Of a stretch of 64,000 nt of DNA, positions 19,801 to 27,929 are shown one piece after another (position 1 is the stretch's first letter; every line of letters starts with the position of its first letter). Origin of the DNA: Desulfuromonadales bacterium. Its GTDB lineage: Bacteria; Desulfobacterota; Desulfuromonadia; Geobacterales; Pseudopelobacteraceae. Under the pieces are notes generated by a model that was not told where the DNA came from, did not search any database, and worked only from the letters and a program-made list of their open reading frames with translations. The translations under genes and the position numbers were made by a program. Where the stretch lies: NCBI GenBank assembly GCA_013349405.1, contig DUZS01000017.1, positions 1 through 64,000 on the forward strand, read 5' to 3'.

Positions 19801-19918
19801 CGACGATGGGGAAATGGACCCTCTGGGGCCTGAGCGGTTCGACCGGTGTGATTTCAACGTCTGCCGGTTCTAGTGCCGGTTCTGCTATTTCTGATGGAAT
19901 AACCTTTTTTCTGACCAT
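16868..19918 (-). CDS. CheB-CheR fusion with coiled coil and PAS domains
   Basis: This 1016-residue fusion has a CheB methylesterase domain (about 35-225; Ser44 in GASAGG, His in VQHLAPDH, Asp in SGTGSDG), CheR N and C domains (about 240-500; ICGCSTGEEAYSIA binds S-adenosylmethionine), a long heptad coiled coil (about 690-765) and two PAS-like domains to the end. The usual N-terminal CheB receiver is missing. Such proteins sit in bacterial sensory clusters; the methylation target here is unknown because no chemoreceptor gene is in the window. There is no HisKA or ATPase domain at the C-terminus. The ATG at 19918 follows GAGGAG. Confidence 0.92.
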   Translation of the reverse strand: MVRKKVIPSEIAEPALEPADVEITPVEPLRPQRVHFPIVGIGASAGGLAAFEAFFSGMPADKDPGMAFVLVQHLAPDHKSILTDLIRRYTRMQVSEVVDGVEVQPNCAYIIPPNCDMAFLNGTLHLLEPAAPRGQRLPIDYFFRSLAQDQHELAICIVLSGTGSDGTMGLRAIKGEGGMAMAQIPESTEYDGMPRSAINTGLVDYVLPAADMPAQLIAYAVHAFGKPPRPASVPEPKTESELKKVFVILRAQTSHDFSLYKPSTIQRRIERRMAVHQIKRLDGYVKFLQQTPHEVEALFRDLLIGVTNFFRDTPAFDALETTIIPRLFADKPSGSAIRVWICGCSTGEEAYSIAILLQERIETLKQNYTIQLFATDIDKQAIDQARKGFFPCSIAADITPERLARFFNLESDGKTYRIHKGIRDMLVFSEQDVIKDPPFSKLDLISCRNLLIYMGGELQKKVIPLFHYALNPGGFLFLGTSETVGEFGTLFTTVERKQKLYQRKDNGYSDRRIPVTTFLPPMTTPDASLQQSVFRNAFPANLPLQELAERALLQQVVQAGILVNRQGDILYLHGRTGMYLEPSTGTAANFNILKMAREGLRHDLTIALHRAASRNEVACRSGLRVKTNGHFTTVNLSVSPVTSGTPALPESALFMVVLEEAPIQRAEMAAADPDRVPQLPEPDGTSDTTSDSASRLATLQQELQAKEEYIQSANEELEASNEELKSANEELQSINEEMQSTNEELETSKEELQSVNEELATINAELQTKVLDLSRVNNDMNNLLAGSGIGTVFVDFQLRILRFTPGATRIINLILSDVGRSVAHFASNLVGYDCFLADLQSVLNSLIPKEVEVQTTDGAWFMMRMLPYRTTDNVIEGAVITFVNISEMKQTQEALKKANDQLRMAVVVRDSHDAIVLQDLEGRIMAWNPAAVRMYGWSEAEALERDIRELTPKGLREADIERVQQLSRKKLLEPYRTQRLAKDGSAVDVWLTATALLNEVGEVYAIATTERASGVE

Positions 19919-20080
19919 AATTGGCTCCTCAGGGATCTGCTTTCAGACCAGTCAGACAGGTCAGGCCGGCCTGAAAGGCTCACTTAAAAAAACGGGGTTG
20001 GAGTAAATCCATAACACCGACATGCCGTTATCAAAAGCAGTCAGTTACGAATAAACGGTATTGGTCTGGATAGCAAGGCT

Positions 20081-22765
20081 TTATCCATGAATACCCTCCA
20101 TTACCCGTTTTATCTCAAAAACAAGCTCTCTGGTGACAAGAGGTTTTGATATATAGCCATCAAAGCCTTCATTAAGAAACCGCTCCCTGTCACCACGCAT
20201 CGAGTACGCTGTCAGGGCGACCACCGGCTGGTGATCTGTTGTCCCCTGCTCTTCTGCCCGGATTTTACGCACTGTTTCTTCGCCGTTCATAACCGGCATC
20301 TGAATGTCCATCAGCACCAGATCGAATCTGCCCTGCTCAAGAGCGGTGAGGCACTCCCTGCCGTTCTCGACAACAACGACATCAAAGCCAAGCTTTTTGA
20401 GCAGTGATGCCCCGAACGTTATATTGACCTGATCGTCTTCTGCAAACAGTATCCGCAGTGGCGGGCCATCCCAGCCGATCGGTGCTGCTGCAGGAGCACC
20501 CTGGCTGGTGGCGGTTTCACTGCTGACAGCAAAAGGAAGCGTGAGGGTGAAACAGCTGCCGACGCCCGGTGAGCTCTCTACGCGAATTGTACCGCCCATA
20601 AGCTCCGCCAGACGACGGCTGATGGTCAGGCCGAGGCCGGTTCCGCCAAACTTTCTGCTTATTGAACCATCTTCCTGGGTGAACGGCTTGAAAATTGAAC
20701 CGAGAGATTCGGGGGCGATACCAATCCCGCTGTCGCGCACCGCTATCTCGATGAGTACACTGGTATCGTGCTGCTCCAGGAGTTGTGTTGACAGTGTCAC
20801 CTGTCCCTGTGACGTGAACTTGACAGCGTTCCCCAGCAGGTTGAGGAGGATCTGCTTGAGTCGTAGCTGATCGCCCACAAGGAGAGGCGGAATGTCCCCG
20901 GAGAGGTCCAGCGCCAGAGCAATCCGCTTTTTAAATGCGGCGGATTTATGCATCATGACAATATCGTTGATGCAGTGGTGCAGGCTGAAATCGGCCGGAA
21001 TAATATCGACTTTTCCGGCTTCGATCTTGGACAGGTCGAGTATATCGTTGACCAGTGACATCAGATTTTTCCCGGAACGTTTGAGTGCCACCACATACTC
21101 GCGCTGTTCTGTGGTGAGCTCGGTCATATCGAGAAGCTGGGTCATACCGAGCACACCGTTCATCGGGGTGCGGATTTCGTGGCTCATGTTGGCCAGAAAC
21201 TGGCTCTTGGTGGTGTTGGCAGATTCTGCTGCGGATTTGGCCGCCTGCAGCTCATCATTTTGTTCCAGGAGCTCTTCCCTGCTCTCCTTTAGCGCATCTT
21301 CGGCCTGTTTTTGTACAGTAATATCCTGAATCATCCAGATGGAGCCATCCTCAGGCGTATGATCATTCACTGCCCGTCCGGTCAGTCTGCAGAGGATCAG
21401 AGAGCCGTCCTTCTTTTTCATACCAGTCTCAATTGTGTAGATCCCACCGGTGGAAATCACCGCATACCCCTCTTGTCCGATGCGCGTATATATTTCGTTG
21501 TTTAAATAGAAATCTGCAGTATTCATTCCGAGGGTTTCACCGACTTCATAGCCAAAAATCTGATCGAAGGCCGGATTGGCCAGCTGCAGCTTTCTCTCCT
21601 TGAGAAAGCTGACGCCTATCGGCATGCTGTTTACTATTATCCGCTGCTCGTCAGCCAGCTTGGTAACATCTGCTGTCAGCTTTTCTGCGATACTTTGCAA
21701 TTCGGCACGCGTGGTAAGCAGTGAACGGACCAGAGCAAACAGCAGCAGGGTGATGATACTGCCACCACACAGGGTGAGCCATACCCGAATATAAGCGACT
21801 GATGAGAAGCCGCCACCGGTCTGGATAAAACGGAGCGACCAGCGATGCCCGTTAAAATCAACCGGAATCACCCTGGTGAACTGTACGTCGGACCATTTTT
21901 GCGTATCTTCTGATGGATGACAGGAATAGAGTAGACTCTGAGGTGATATCTGGTCGCCATCGAACAGTTGAAGGTGCAGCAGCTTTTCCTGCTTCAGATC
22001 ACGGGTGCCAAGGATTCCCTGCATAAGATCGTTCATCCTATAAGGACTGTAGACCCAGCCATAAAGTGCAGCACGGCGCTGCTCCGTGGTTTCTGCAGGC
22101 ATACCTTTGCGATAGACCGGTACATACATCAAGGTTCCGGCTTGAACATCCTTATTGGTCTCCTGAACCAGCACGACCTTGCCGGAGAGCGCAGCAGAAT
22201 CAGTATCCTGCGCCCGTTCCATGGCTGTCCGGCGAATCGGTTCCGAAAACATGTCATAGCCGAATGCCCGCAGATTTCGCCCGGAAAACGGTTCAAGATA
22301 CAGTATGGATGAGTAGAGTTCCCGCTCTCCCTCCGGTCGCACCGTGTACTCCGGAAAGCCTTCACTCCGAATATCAAGGATATGCCGCGTCAGTTTTTCC
22401 CGCGGGATCAGAAGCGCAAAGCCGATACCCTGAATGCCGGGGAGTTGTTTTTCAAGCCTCTGCAACTGGGTATAAATACGCCATTTTTCCCGTGTGACCG
22501 TATCCGATGCATCAAAAAAAGCCGCGCCACCATGGAGAATACGTGCAAGGTCAGCAAGCCTGTCGGAAATTTTGTTCTTTATTTCGCTACAATGAGCGGC
22601 AAATTCCTGCGCGGCAATCCTGTCCACGCTTGCTTTCATATACCCGGTTGCAGCAGCAGTTAACCCGAAGCCGAGCAGCAGAATAATCCAGGCACTGCGC
22701 CGGTTTATGAAAACGGACCTGGCAGCGCTTGCAACACCGCTGTTTCCGGATGATGCTGTAGTCAT
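20081..22765 (-). CDS. CHASE-PAS hybrid kinase with receiver
   Basis: I place the start at 22765 (ATG behind AAGGAGTC), 11 codons inside a longer open frame. The roughly 894-residue protein has a membrane helix (about 25-45), a periplasmic CHASE domain (about 70-290; GIQGIGFA and [11 protein letters not shown] are typical), a second helix (near 320), coiled coil, PAS (about 370-480), HisKA with His near 528 ([13 protein letters not shown]), HATPase_c and a receiver (Asp near 818). CHASE domains bind small external molecules; the ligand is unknown. An HPt-like gene lies 65 bp upstream. Confidence 0.93.
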   Translation of the reverse strand: MTTASSGNSGVASAARSVFINRRSAWIILLLGFGLTAAATGYMKASVDRIAAQEFAAHCSEIKNKISDRLADLARILHGGAAFFDASDTVTREKWRIYTQLQRLEKQLPGIQGIGFALLIPREKLTRHILDIRSEGFPEYTVRPEGERELYSSILYLEPFSGRNLRAFGYDMFSEPIRRTAMERAQDTDSAALSGKVVLVQETNKDVQAGTLMYVPVYRKGMPAETTEQRRAALYGWVYSPYRMNDLMQGILGTRDLKQEKLLHLQLFDGDQISPQSLLYSCHPSEDTQKWSDVQFTRVIPVDFNGHRWSLRFIQTGGGFSSVAYIRVWLTLCGGSIITLLLFALVRSLLTTRAELQSIAEKLTADVTKLADEQRIIVNSMPIGVSFLKERKLQLANPAFDQIFGYEVGETLGMNTADFYLNNEIYTRIGQEGYAVISTGGIYTIETGMKKKDGSLILCRLTGRAVNDHTPEDGSIWMIQDITVQKQAEDALKESREELLEQNDELQAAKSAAESANTTKSQFLANMSHEIRTPMNGVLGMTQLLDMTELTTEQREYVVALKRSGKNLMSLVNDILDLSKIEAGKVDIIPADFSLHHCINDIVMMHKSAAFKKRIALALDLSGDIPPLLVGDQLRLKQILLNLLGNAVKFTSQGQVTLSTQLLEQHDTSVLIEIAVRDSGIGIAPESLGSIFKPFTQEDGSISRKFGGTGLGLTISRRLAELMGGTIRVESSPGVGSCFTLTLPFAVSSETATSQGAPAAAPIGWDGPPLRILFAEDDQVNITFGASLLKKLGFDVVVVENGRECLTALEQGRFDLVLMDIQMPVMNGEETVRKIRAEEQGTTDHQPVVALTAYSMRGDRERFLNEGFDGYISKPLVTRELVFEIKRVMEGIHG

Positions 22766-22830
22766 TGGTGACTCCTTAGTTATACGTTGCACGGACAAAG
22801 ATTGCCCCTGTTACAGGTTGGGAAGTTGGT

Positions 22831-23103
22831 TTAACGCATCAACAGCGCCGCCTGCTGAAGTCGCTCGTGTAACTCCGGGATTATTATCTCTGCACTGTCC
22901 AGGTCTCCGCGTGCCGCTGCCTTTTCTATGGCGTGGGCGGTGATTGCCAGCGATGGGGACGCGTATTCGACCGCCAACTCTTTGAGCATCCTCGCCTGAT
23001 ATTCCACCTCCGGGATGTCAAGGCAGCTCAGACCAACCAGCAGGTCTGAAGCGAGATTGGATAACTCAAGCATTCGATCTTCTATGACTTTTTGTGAAAG
23101 CAT
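22831..23103 (-). CDS. HPt-like protein lacking the phospho-histidine
   Basis: The ATG at 23103 follows a perfect AGGAGG and gives a 90-residue helical protein. The C-terminal half reads like an HPt domain: the spacing of ARMLKELAVEYASPSL matches the usual AHTLKG...GA..L helix, and IEKAAARGDLDSAEIIIPELHERL matches the following helix. At the position of the phospho-accepting His the residue is Arg38. It heads the cluster with the CHASE hybrid kinase and CheB-CheR fusion. It may be a decoy or docking protein. The HPt assignment is from pattern only and could be a chance helical match. Confidence 0.6.
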   Translation of the reverse strand: MLSQKVIEDRMLELSNLASDLLVGLSCLDIPEVEYQARMLKELAVEYASPSLAITAHAIEKAAARGDLDSAEIIIPELHERLQQAALLMR

Positions 23104-23288
23104 GGGACCTCCTGACATGTATACAGCAGCCAAACTGAGAAAAAATGGATTTACAGCGTCTGTAGAATAAACGCAGTTTTGCCATCTGTATATTCATGGA
23201 AATAACTAGAGGGCATTTTTTTTGCTGATATACTTCAAACGGCATTTAATTGCGATTTTTTACAGAACCGCTGCTATCAGCATTCCTG

Positions 23289-23387
23289 CCCCCTCCCTAG
23301 CCCTCCCCCGCTGGGTGAGGGGACTTTAAAGCTTCTCCACCTTTAGGCCCCAGAGGGTCCAGCGGGGGGAGGTGTGGGAGGGGGGGA
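23289..23387. repeat. GC-rich inverted repeat, second copy
   Basis: Arms at 23289-23317 and 23359-23387 pair with a 41-bp loop and share sequence (CCCCCGCTGGGTG) with the element at 16782-16863. It abuts the 3' end of the ATPase fragment at 23399 and may have caused or followed the truncation of that gene. Confidence 0.7.
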
Positions 23388-23398
23388 GAAAGCCGCAA

Positions 23399-23815
23399 TT
23401 ATAGACCTCGTGAAGTATAGTCAGATACCCACGATGTTATTTTGCGGATTTTGTTCCCGCTGTATTTGGAGAGTCCCGTAACCATGCCTGCGCCCGTCAG
23501 CAGATCAAGATAATGGGAAAGTGTTGTAGTATTTCCGGCATCGTGGAGTTGCCCCAGCATCTTCTGAAAAGAGAGTATCTGCCCCGAATAATCGCACCCC
23601 AGCATAAACATCCGCCGCAGCAACGCTGGTTTGTCTACCCGTGACATACGCAGGATATCCCGTGAAATGGTAGTTTCGACCAAAGAGTCAATTACATAGC
23701 GGGCCCAGCGTTCCCGCTCGGTTATCAACGGAGCAGCTCCGGGATATCCGCCGTAGTAAATGTAAGTATCCAGATCCCAGCCGAATGCATCGCGCTGACG
23801 CAACTTTTGCCCCAT
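23399..23815 (-). pseudogene. Fragment of an AAA-family ATPase (DUF4143 type)
   Basis: About 138 residues survive. They match the C-terminal DUF4143 part of AAA_14 ATPases: YYGGYPGAAPL, ERWARYVIDSLVETTISRDI, LSFQKMLGQLHDAGNTTTLSHYLDLL and GMVTGLSKYSG. The N-terminal P-loop half is absent upstream, and the C-terminus breaks off after KYSGNKIRK into unrelated residues next to a repeat element. Full-length family members are about 400 residues. It is therefore a dead remnant. Confidence 0.75.
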
Positions 23816-24002
23816 ACGGAGGTTGATCCAAACGTTAACTTTCTGTCTTGACAGCCGTCATCACCTTAAGCTATGAATACCAACCGTAGCAGTGGATGGC
23901 ACTCATGGATAAGCGTTTCAATATGCTGGCCGTTGACTACCAACACGTTAGTCCTTCCAATCTAATTGATGCCGCAAGCAAACAATAAAGCGAGGAATAA
24001 CA

Positions 24003-24407
24003 ATGTCTGACCCCAAAGTTCTGATTGTAGAAGACGATGATATGAATGCTACTCTCCTGGAAATGATTCTTGAAGGGGAAGGTTTCAGGCATATTGATAA
24101 AGCGTATAATGGCGTGGAGGCTTTAGAGCTTTATAAAAAGGCTCTGCGTGAAGTTCCCTACAGAGCAGTGTTTCTTGATATCACTATGCCGGAAATGGAT
24201 GGATTCGAGGTGCTGAGGCGAATCAGGCGCATAGAGGATGATGCTGACTATAGCTACAGGTCGATTATTATAATGGCTTCGGGTGACATTTCGTCAGATA
24301 CGGTCATCAAAACAATGGTAGAGTTTGATGCTGACGATCATATCGGCAAACCTTACGATAGGAATGAAATTTACGAGTCTATTGTCAGTCACGGCATAAT
24401 TGCATAA
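24003..24407 (+). CDS. Single-domain CheY-like response regulator
   Basis: This 134-residue receiver stands alone on the plus strand. Metal-binding acids are in IVEDDD, the phospho-acceptor is Asp59 (VFLDITMPEMDG), the switch Ser is in IIIMASGD, and Lys is in HIGKPYDR. No output domain is present. GAGG precedes the ATG. It is isolated between debris and faces away from the clusters on both sides, so its kinase is unknown; one of the hybrid kinases nearby is possible. Confidence 0.9.
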   Translation: MSDPKVLIVEDDDMNATLLEMILEGEGFRHIDKAYNGVEALELYKKALREVPYRAVFLDITMPEMDGFEVLRRIRRIEDDADYSYRSIIIMASGDISSDTVIKTMVEFDADDHIGKPYDRNEIYESIVSHGIIA

Positions 24408-24517
24408 AAACAGTGCACCGGTGCTCTTCATCAGGAAAGCGCCGTCTGGGAAGTTCCTCAAAGCTGCAACGCATCCGCTGGTTTATATCTGCATGTGAAA
24501 TTACGCAGCTGTGCTTC

Positions 24518-24684
24518 CTATCTCCCATGGCCGGCCAGACCGGTTTCGCTGACATCTTTCACTACCACCAGAGCAAAGCCGAACGGAAAGAGCAGAAACA
24601 ACGGCACAGCGAACCAGGTCTCCCGCTGCCAGGCAAAGATGATCGGCAGCAGGCAGTAGGGAGAGTGGAACAAACCGGGGGCTG
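24518..24684 (-). pseudogene. C-terminal remnant of a membrane protein
   Basis: Minus-strand reading gives about 55 residues without a start: LPIIFAWQRETWF, then the hydrophobic AVPLFLLFPFGFALVVV, then KDVSETGLAGHGR and a stop at 24518. It reads as the last membrane helix and tail of a lost gene. The open part is cut at the 25-bp inverted repeat at 24660-24684. I do not recognise the family. Confidence 0.4.
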
Positions 24685-24814
24685 AGGTTGTTATTCCCGT
24701 AGGTCCAGTTTAGCTAAACTCGATATGCATCACTTAACAAACAGACTTTTCTAAAGAATTCACTATCAAATAAGAGTATCGATTGCTTCCAGCCCCCGGT
24801 TTGTTCCACTCTCC
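24660..24814. repeat. 25-bp perfect inverted repeat enclosing 105 bp
   Basis: 24660-24684 (containing GAGAGTGGAACAAACCGGGG) and 24790-24814 are perfect inverse copies. The inner 105 bp is AT-rich and has no gene. The arms lie within two gene fragments, so the structure may be a small insertion or a fold-back duplication that joined them. Confidence 0.8.
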
Positions 24815-24963
24815 ATAACGATTGCGTCATTCAAAGAGATTTTAATACGCGCGGGAGCCTTGTGCTCTTGTACTTGGTACGATTCCGGCGGTGCACATAC
24901 GCCTGGTGAGGAAAGGAAAGCGCAGCAGAGTGATAGTATAATTATCCGGGAGAACGAGATCAT
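24766..24963 (-). CDS. Possible truncated secreted peptide
   Basis: This 65-residue frame begins with a convincing export signal (MISFSRIIILSLCCAFLSS...VCA) followed by a short charged stretch (HKAPARIKISLND). Its last third is encoded by the inverted-repeat arm at 24790-24814, so the natural C-terminus is probably lost. The ribosome site is weak. It lies downstream of the PDZ/beta-barrel gene on the same strand. I do not recognise it; it may be a remnant. Confidence 0.3.
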   Translation of the reverse strand: MISFSRIIILSLCCAFLSSPGVCAPPESYQVQEHKAPARIKISLNDAIVMESGTNRGLEAIDTLI

Positions 24964-25062
24964 AATTAATTAGGTGTTCATACATAACGAGAGTTCTTTG
25001 AAAGAATTCACAAACGCCGGGGTAAGAAGATAGTTTGCGCTGTTTTAGAAAATCCACATTCC

Positions 25063-26415
25063 CTAGTACGAATAGATGACCGAAATACCGCTACCATAGT
25101 CAGGACTGTTATTGCTTATACCACGTGAGGCAAATAGATCCAGATATGTTGCAGAAGTAAGAGTCCAGAGCACCCGCCCTCTCGCTTCAACTATCTCGTC
25201 GTAATAAACAGACGGTGCTGTAGCTCCCTTGATGATGAGCATCGGGTGAATGTTATCGGTAATTTGGTATCCAACAGTAGCACTGTAACTCACATAATTT
25301 TTCAAACCGGCATCGGTCATTTTTCCCTGATACGTATATATGGCATCTCCACCCAGATGGAGGTTGCCAAACCATTTTGATAAATCAAGGCCGCCGCCAA
25401 AATCGCACTTACCGGTGCCAAGACCTTCTGATACTGAAGCGGTCGGTGTTTTGAGAAGCAGTGATCCCCTCACCTGCGGCATAAAGCCCTTCTCGAAGGA
25501 TAGGATATATCCACCCCGCAGAATGATGTCGCCAAATCCGGAAACTGCAAATTTGTTGCCTGATGATTCGCTAATAGAAGTATCGGTGGTTACGTTTGAA
25601 GAGGTTACCGGTGAGTTTGAATTTTGTATCGATGCAGGACTGGTAATGCTTTGGTATATGTACGGTAACTCCACACTGAAATCAAGGCGTACGCCAGGAT
25701 ACCAGCTAATTATCAGTGGTGTGTAAATAAAGCGAGTTGTGCTGTTTGAATTGTAGTTTCCAATACTGTATTCCGATCCGATGCTGATAGATGCAACCGG
25801 TGTAGTTTCTGATTTTGCAGGTCTCCAATAAAGATCACCAGCAATTTTTTTTCCGCCACTTACAAAATGATCTTTGCCATCAGATGTTACAAAAAATGTG
25901 TTTATAATCCCAAAATTTTTGTAAACACCTTCAACATCCACTGTAGCTTTGCCATCAGGCATATAAACTAATGACTTAAATTCGCTTGAAAGGCTTCTTC
26001 GCACGAAGACTGCAGGTGTGACGTTGGATTTACTGTTGTCAAGAGGGGATGCTGCTGTAGTTGGAGCAGAAAATGCGACTGTTGGCGACGAAGATAGCGG
26101 CAATGTTATCCGCTCCAGACCACGTAGTACGGTCAAGTCATTTGCAGATTTAATCAGATTGACCAGATACTGGGATCGACCGGCAAGGGATTTGCCGACC
26201 ATAATAATAACATCTCCCTTTTGTAGACCAGCTTGTGCGGCAACAGATCCATTTGGAGCATCGCTAACAATCGGTTTTACACGCTTTATCCGCGAACGCC
26301 ACACGAATTCTTGAACCTCACAATCCTCCACATTAGCACCCAGGAAGTCGGCGGCGTGGAGCGCACTGTTAGCACCGAGGATTATTGAGATGAAGATAAC
26401 CATTGTTTTTAGCAT
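25063..26415 (-). CDS. Secreted PDZ domain fused to an outer-membrane beta-barrel
   Basis: This 450-residue protein starts with a signal peptide (cleavage near ALHA-ADF). Residues about 35-105 form a PDZ-like unit (NGSVAAQAGLQKGDVIIMVGKSL). A low-complexity Ser/Thr/Pro linker (about 105-135) follows. From about 140 to the end there are alternating amphipathic strands typical of an alpha-amylase-negative porin-like or DUF-type outer-membrane barrel (ISIGSEYSIG, DFSVELPYIYQS, ISWYPGVRLDF), ending in a strand with aromatic last residues (VIYSY). A PDZ unit joined to a barrel is unusual. The ATG at 26415 follows GGAG. Function is unknown; the barrel call rests on strand pattern. Confidence 0.7.
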   Translation of the reverse strand: MLKTMVIFISIILGANSALHAADFLGANVEDCEVQEFVWRSRIKRVKPIVSDAPNGSVAAQAGLQKGDVIIMVGKSLAGRSQYLVNLIKSANDLTVLRGLERITLPLSSSPTVAFSAPTTAASPLDNSKSNVTPAVFVRRSLSSEFKSLVYMPDGKATVDVEGVYKNFGIINTFFVTSDGKDHFVSGGKKIAGDLYWRPAKSETTPVASISIGSEYSIGNYNSNSTTRFIYTPLIISWYPGVRLDFSVELPYIYQSITSPASIQNSNSPVTSSNVTTDTSISESSGNKFAVSGFGDIILRGGYILSFEKGFMPQVRGSLLLKTPTASVSEGLGTGKCDFGGGLDLSKWFGNLHLGGDAIYTYQGKMTDAGLKNYVSYSATVGYQITDNIHPMLIIKGATAPSVYYDEIVEARGRVLWTLTSATYLDLFASRGISNNSPDYGSGISVIYSY

Positions 26416-26510
26416 GGGGGGACTCCATTAAAGGACACGGATCTATCTGACCTTATAAAGCATGTGGTGTACCAAGCTTAGGGATGTGGAAAATGCTGAT
26501 TTACCATTTT

Positions 26511-26594
26511 GTAGGAGCGTTTTCCAAAACGCGAATGCTGCAATATTCAACAATGCTGTCCATTGCAGCATTCGCGGCAGGATGCCGCTCCTAC
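26511..26594. repeat. Imperfect inverted repeat with GTAGGAGCG ends
   Basis: The 330-bp gap 26416-26745 has no gene. It holds a hairpin with arms GTAGGAGCG...GCGAATGCTGCAAT (26511-26544) and ATTGCAGCATTCGC...CGCTCCTAC (26562-26594). No T-run follows on either side, so it is more likely a dispersed palindromic element than a terminator. Confidence 0.65.
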
Positions 26595-26745
26595 GAAAAT
26601 AATTAAATAAGCGGTAATTCAGTATTTACCGAGTCCCTAAGTCTTTGTTTTTCGTTGCGTTCGTTGCGGCGTTGCGTGATCAAATGCCGTGATGCGGGGG
26701 ATATGTGGGGGGATCAGAGAATGTGAGTGTGTTCCGGGTACTGCC

Positions 26746-27372
26746 TCATCCGGAAGGAATCTGCTCGGCAATAAACGCCCAGCGGGCCAGACTTGCTGCG
26801 TTGGGCGCGTCAAGTTTCCTCATCAGGTTCGCCCGGTGTACCTCCACGGTGTTGGGGCGCAGATCAAGACGTCGGGCAATCTCTTTGGACGTTACACCCT
26901 GCCCGACCATCTGCAAAACTTCCCGTTCACGGTCGGTAGTCTGATGACGGAGAATATAAATTTCAGCCTGAAAAAATGCATTTTCACCTTGCTGACGGAA
27001 CAATCCGATGCGGTAGAGGCGGCTGACCACCGCAGAAACCAACTCTTCGGAAGTAAACGGCTTGGTCAGATAGTCGTCGGCTCCTTCGCACATGCCACGA
27101 CGTTGATCGGCACGATCCACCTGTCCGGTAACAAATATGAACGGTATATCAGCAAAAGCCCGTTCATTCTTCACCGCTTCCAATACGGCGTGACCATCCA
27201 TATTCGGCATCATAATATCGCACAAAATCAGATCCGGTCGTTTTTTATAAAGCAGATCAAGACCGGATTGACCATCTAACGCGCACCGGACATCGAAACC
27301 TTCCTGCTTCAAAACAGATTCCATATAGATGCGGCTTGTTTCATCATCTTCGAAAATCAGAATTGAATACAT
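26746..27372 (-). CDS. LuxR/NarL-type response regulator
   Basis: This 208-residue regulator has a receiver (Asp52, LCDIMMPNMDG; Lys in LTKPFT) and a C-terminal LuxR helix-turn-helix (DREREVLQMVGQGVTSKEIARRL, then NTVEVHRANLMRKL). It is a close paralogue of the regulator at 13094, most similar in the receiver. It starts 24 bp after the archaemetzincin stop, so it is the last gene of a five-gene operon. Its kinase is not obvious: the kinase of this operon pairs better with the sigma-54 regulator. Confidence 0.92.
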   Translation of the reverse strand: MYSILIFEDDETSRIYMESVLKQEGFDVRCALDGQSGLDLLYKKRPDLILCDIMMPNMDGHAVLEAVKNERAFADIPFIFVTGQVDRADQRRGMCEGADDYLTKPFTSEELVSAVVSRLYRIGLFRQQGENAFFQAEIYILRHQTTDREREVLQMVGQGVTSKEIARRLDLRPNTVEVHRANLMRKLDAPNAASLARWAFIAEQIPSG

Positions 27373-27396
27373 ATCATCCCTTTTAACCTTACCAGG

Positions 27397-27927
27397 CTAC
27401 AACAACCCTCTCAGTAACTCCTGACATCTGCTGCACATTTCCCCGGATTTCTGGTCAACTTCTTCCACGTACGTCGATGATTTCATCACACAGCTCTGAT
27501 TATTGCAGTGAATGAGGCCGAAATTGTGCCCCAATTCATGTATCGCCTCTTTAACAAGGCGTTCCGTGAGCAGACCCCTGTCTTCCGGCAGGCCGTAAAA
27601 TTTATTGTTCAGGCGATGTAGCGCGATTACCGATCCGATTCCCCTCAACTGAGCTTCACCGAAAACAAATGTCAGAACCGGAATAAACAGATCGACATTT
27701 ACCACACCAAGTACCTTCACCGCATCAGCAGGTGGCCGGGTAATGATCTGCAGCAGTATCCGGGAAGAGTGGTACTGATGCCGTGCCGGGTCAAATGCAT
27801 GTTCAAGATCGATATCAAGATTCGCCACTTTCGTATGATACCCGAAAACGGTATACACACTTTTTTCCAGCTCTTCAATCCAGGGGAAATGATCGGTTTT
27901 AATCGGCTGAATGTAGATATATGGCAT
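27397..27927 (-). CDS. amzA: Archaemetzincin-family zinc metalloprotease
   Basis: This 176-residue protein shows the full archaemetzincin signature: HELGHNFGLIHC near residues 127-138, then NNQSCVM with the next Cys and the Met-turn, and the closing CSRC pair. The first motif provides the catalytic zinc ligands and Glu; the Cys residues bind a second zinc. No signal peptide is seen, so it should act in the cytoplasm. Substrates of bacterial members are unknown. It starts 2 bp after the sigma-54 regulator stop and ends 24 bp before a LuxR-type regulator gene, so it is firmly inside a signalling operon. Confidence 0.93.
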   Translation of the reverse strand: MPYIYIQPIKTDHFPWIEELEKSVYTVFGYHTKVANLDIDLEHAFDPARHQYHSSRILLQIITRPPADAVKVLGVVNVDLFIPVLTFVFGEAQLRGIGSVIALHRLNNKFYGLPEDRGLLTERLVKEAIHELGHNFGLIHCNNQSCVMKSSTYVEEVDQKSGEMCSRCQELLRGLL

Positions 27928-27929
27928 AA

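Noticed and set aside
23905-23988. 27-codon frame just before the CheY-like gene
   Set aside because: No ribosome site; too short to judge, may be a gene remnant.
24413-24685. 90-residue plus-strand frame
   Set aside because: The minus strand shows a membrane-helix remnant in the same DNA, and the plus frame has no start signal.
24842-25057. 71-residue minus-strand frame
   Set aside because: Overlaps the signal-peptide frame at 24766 in another frame and has no family features.
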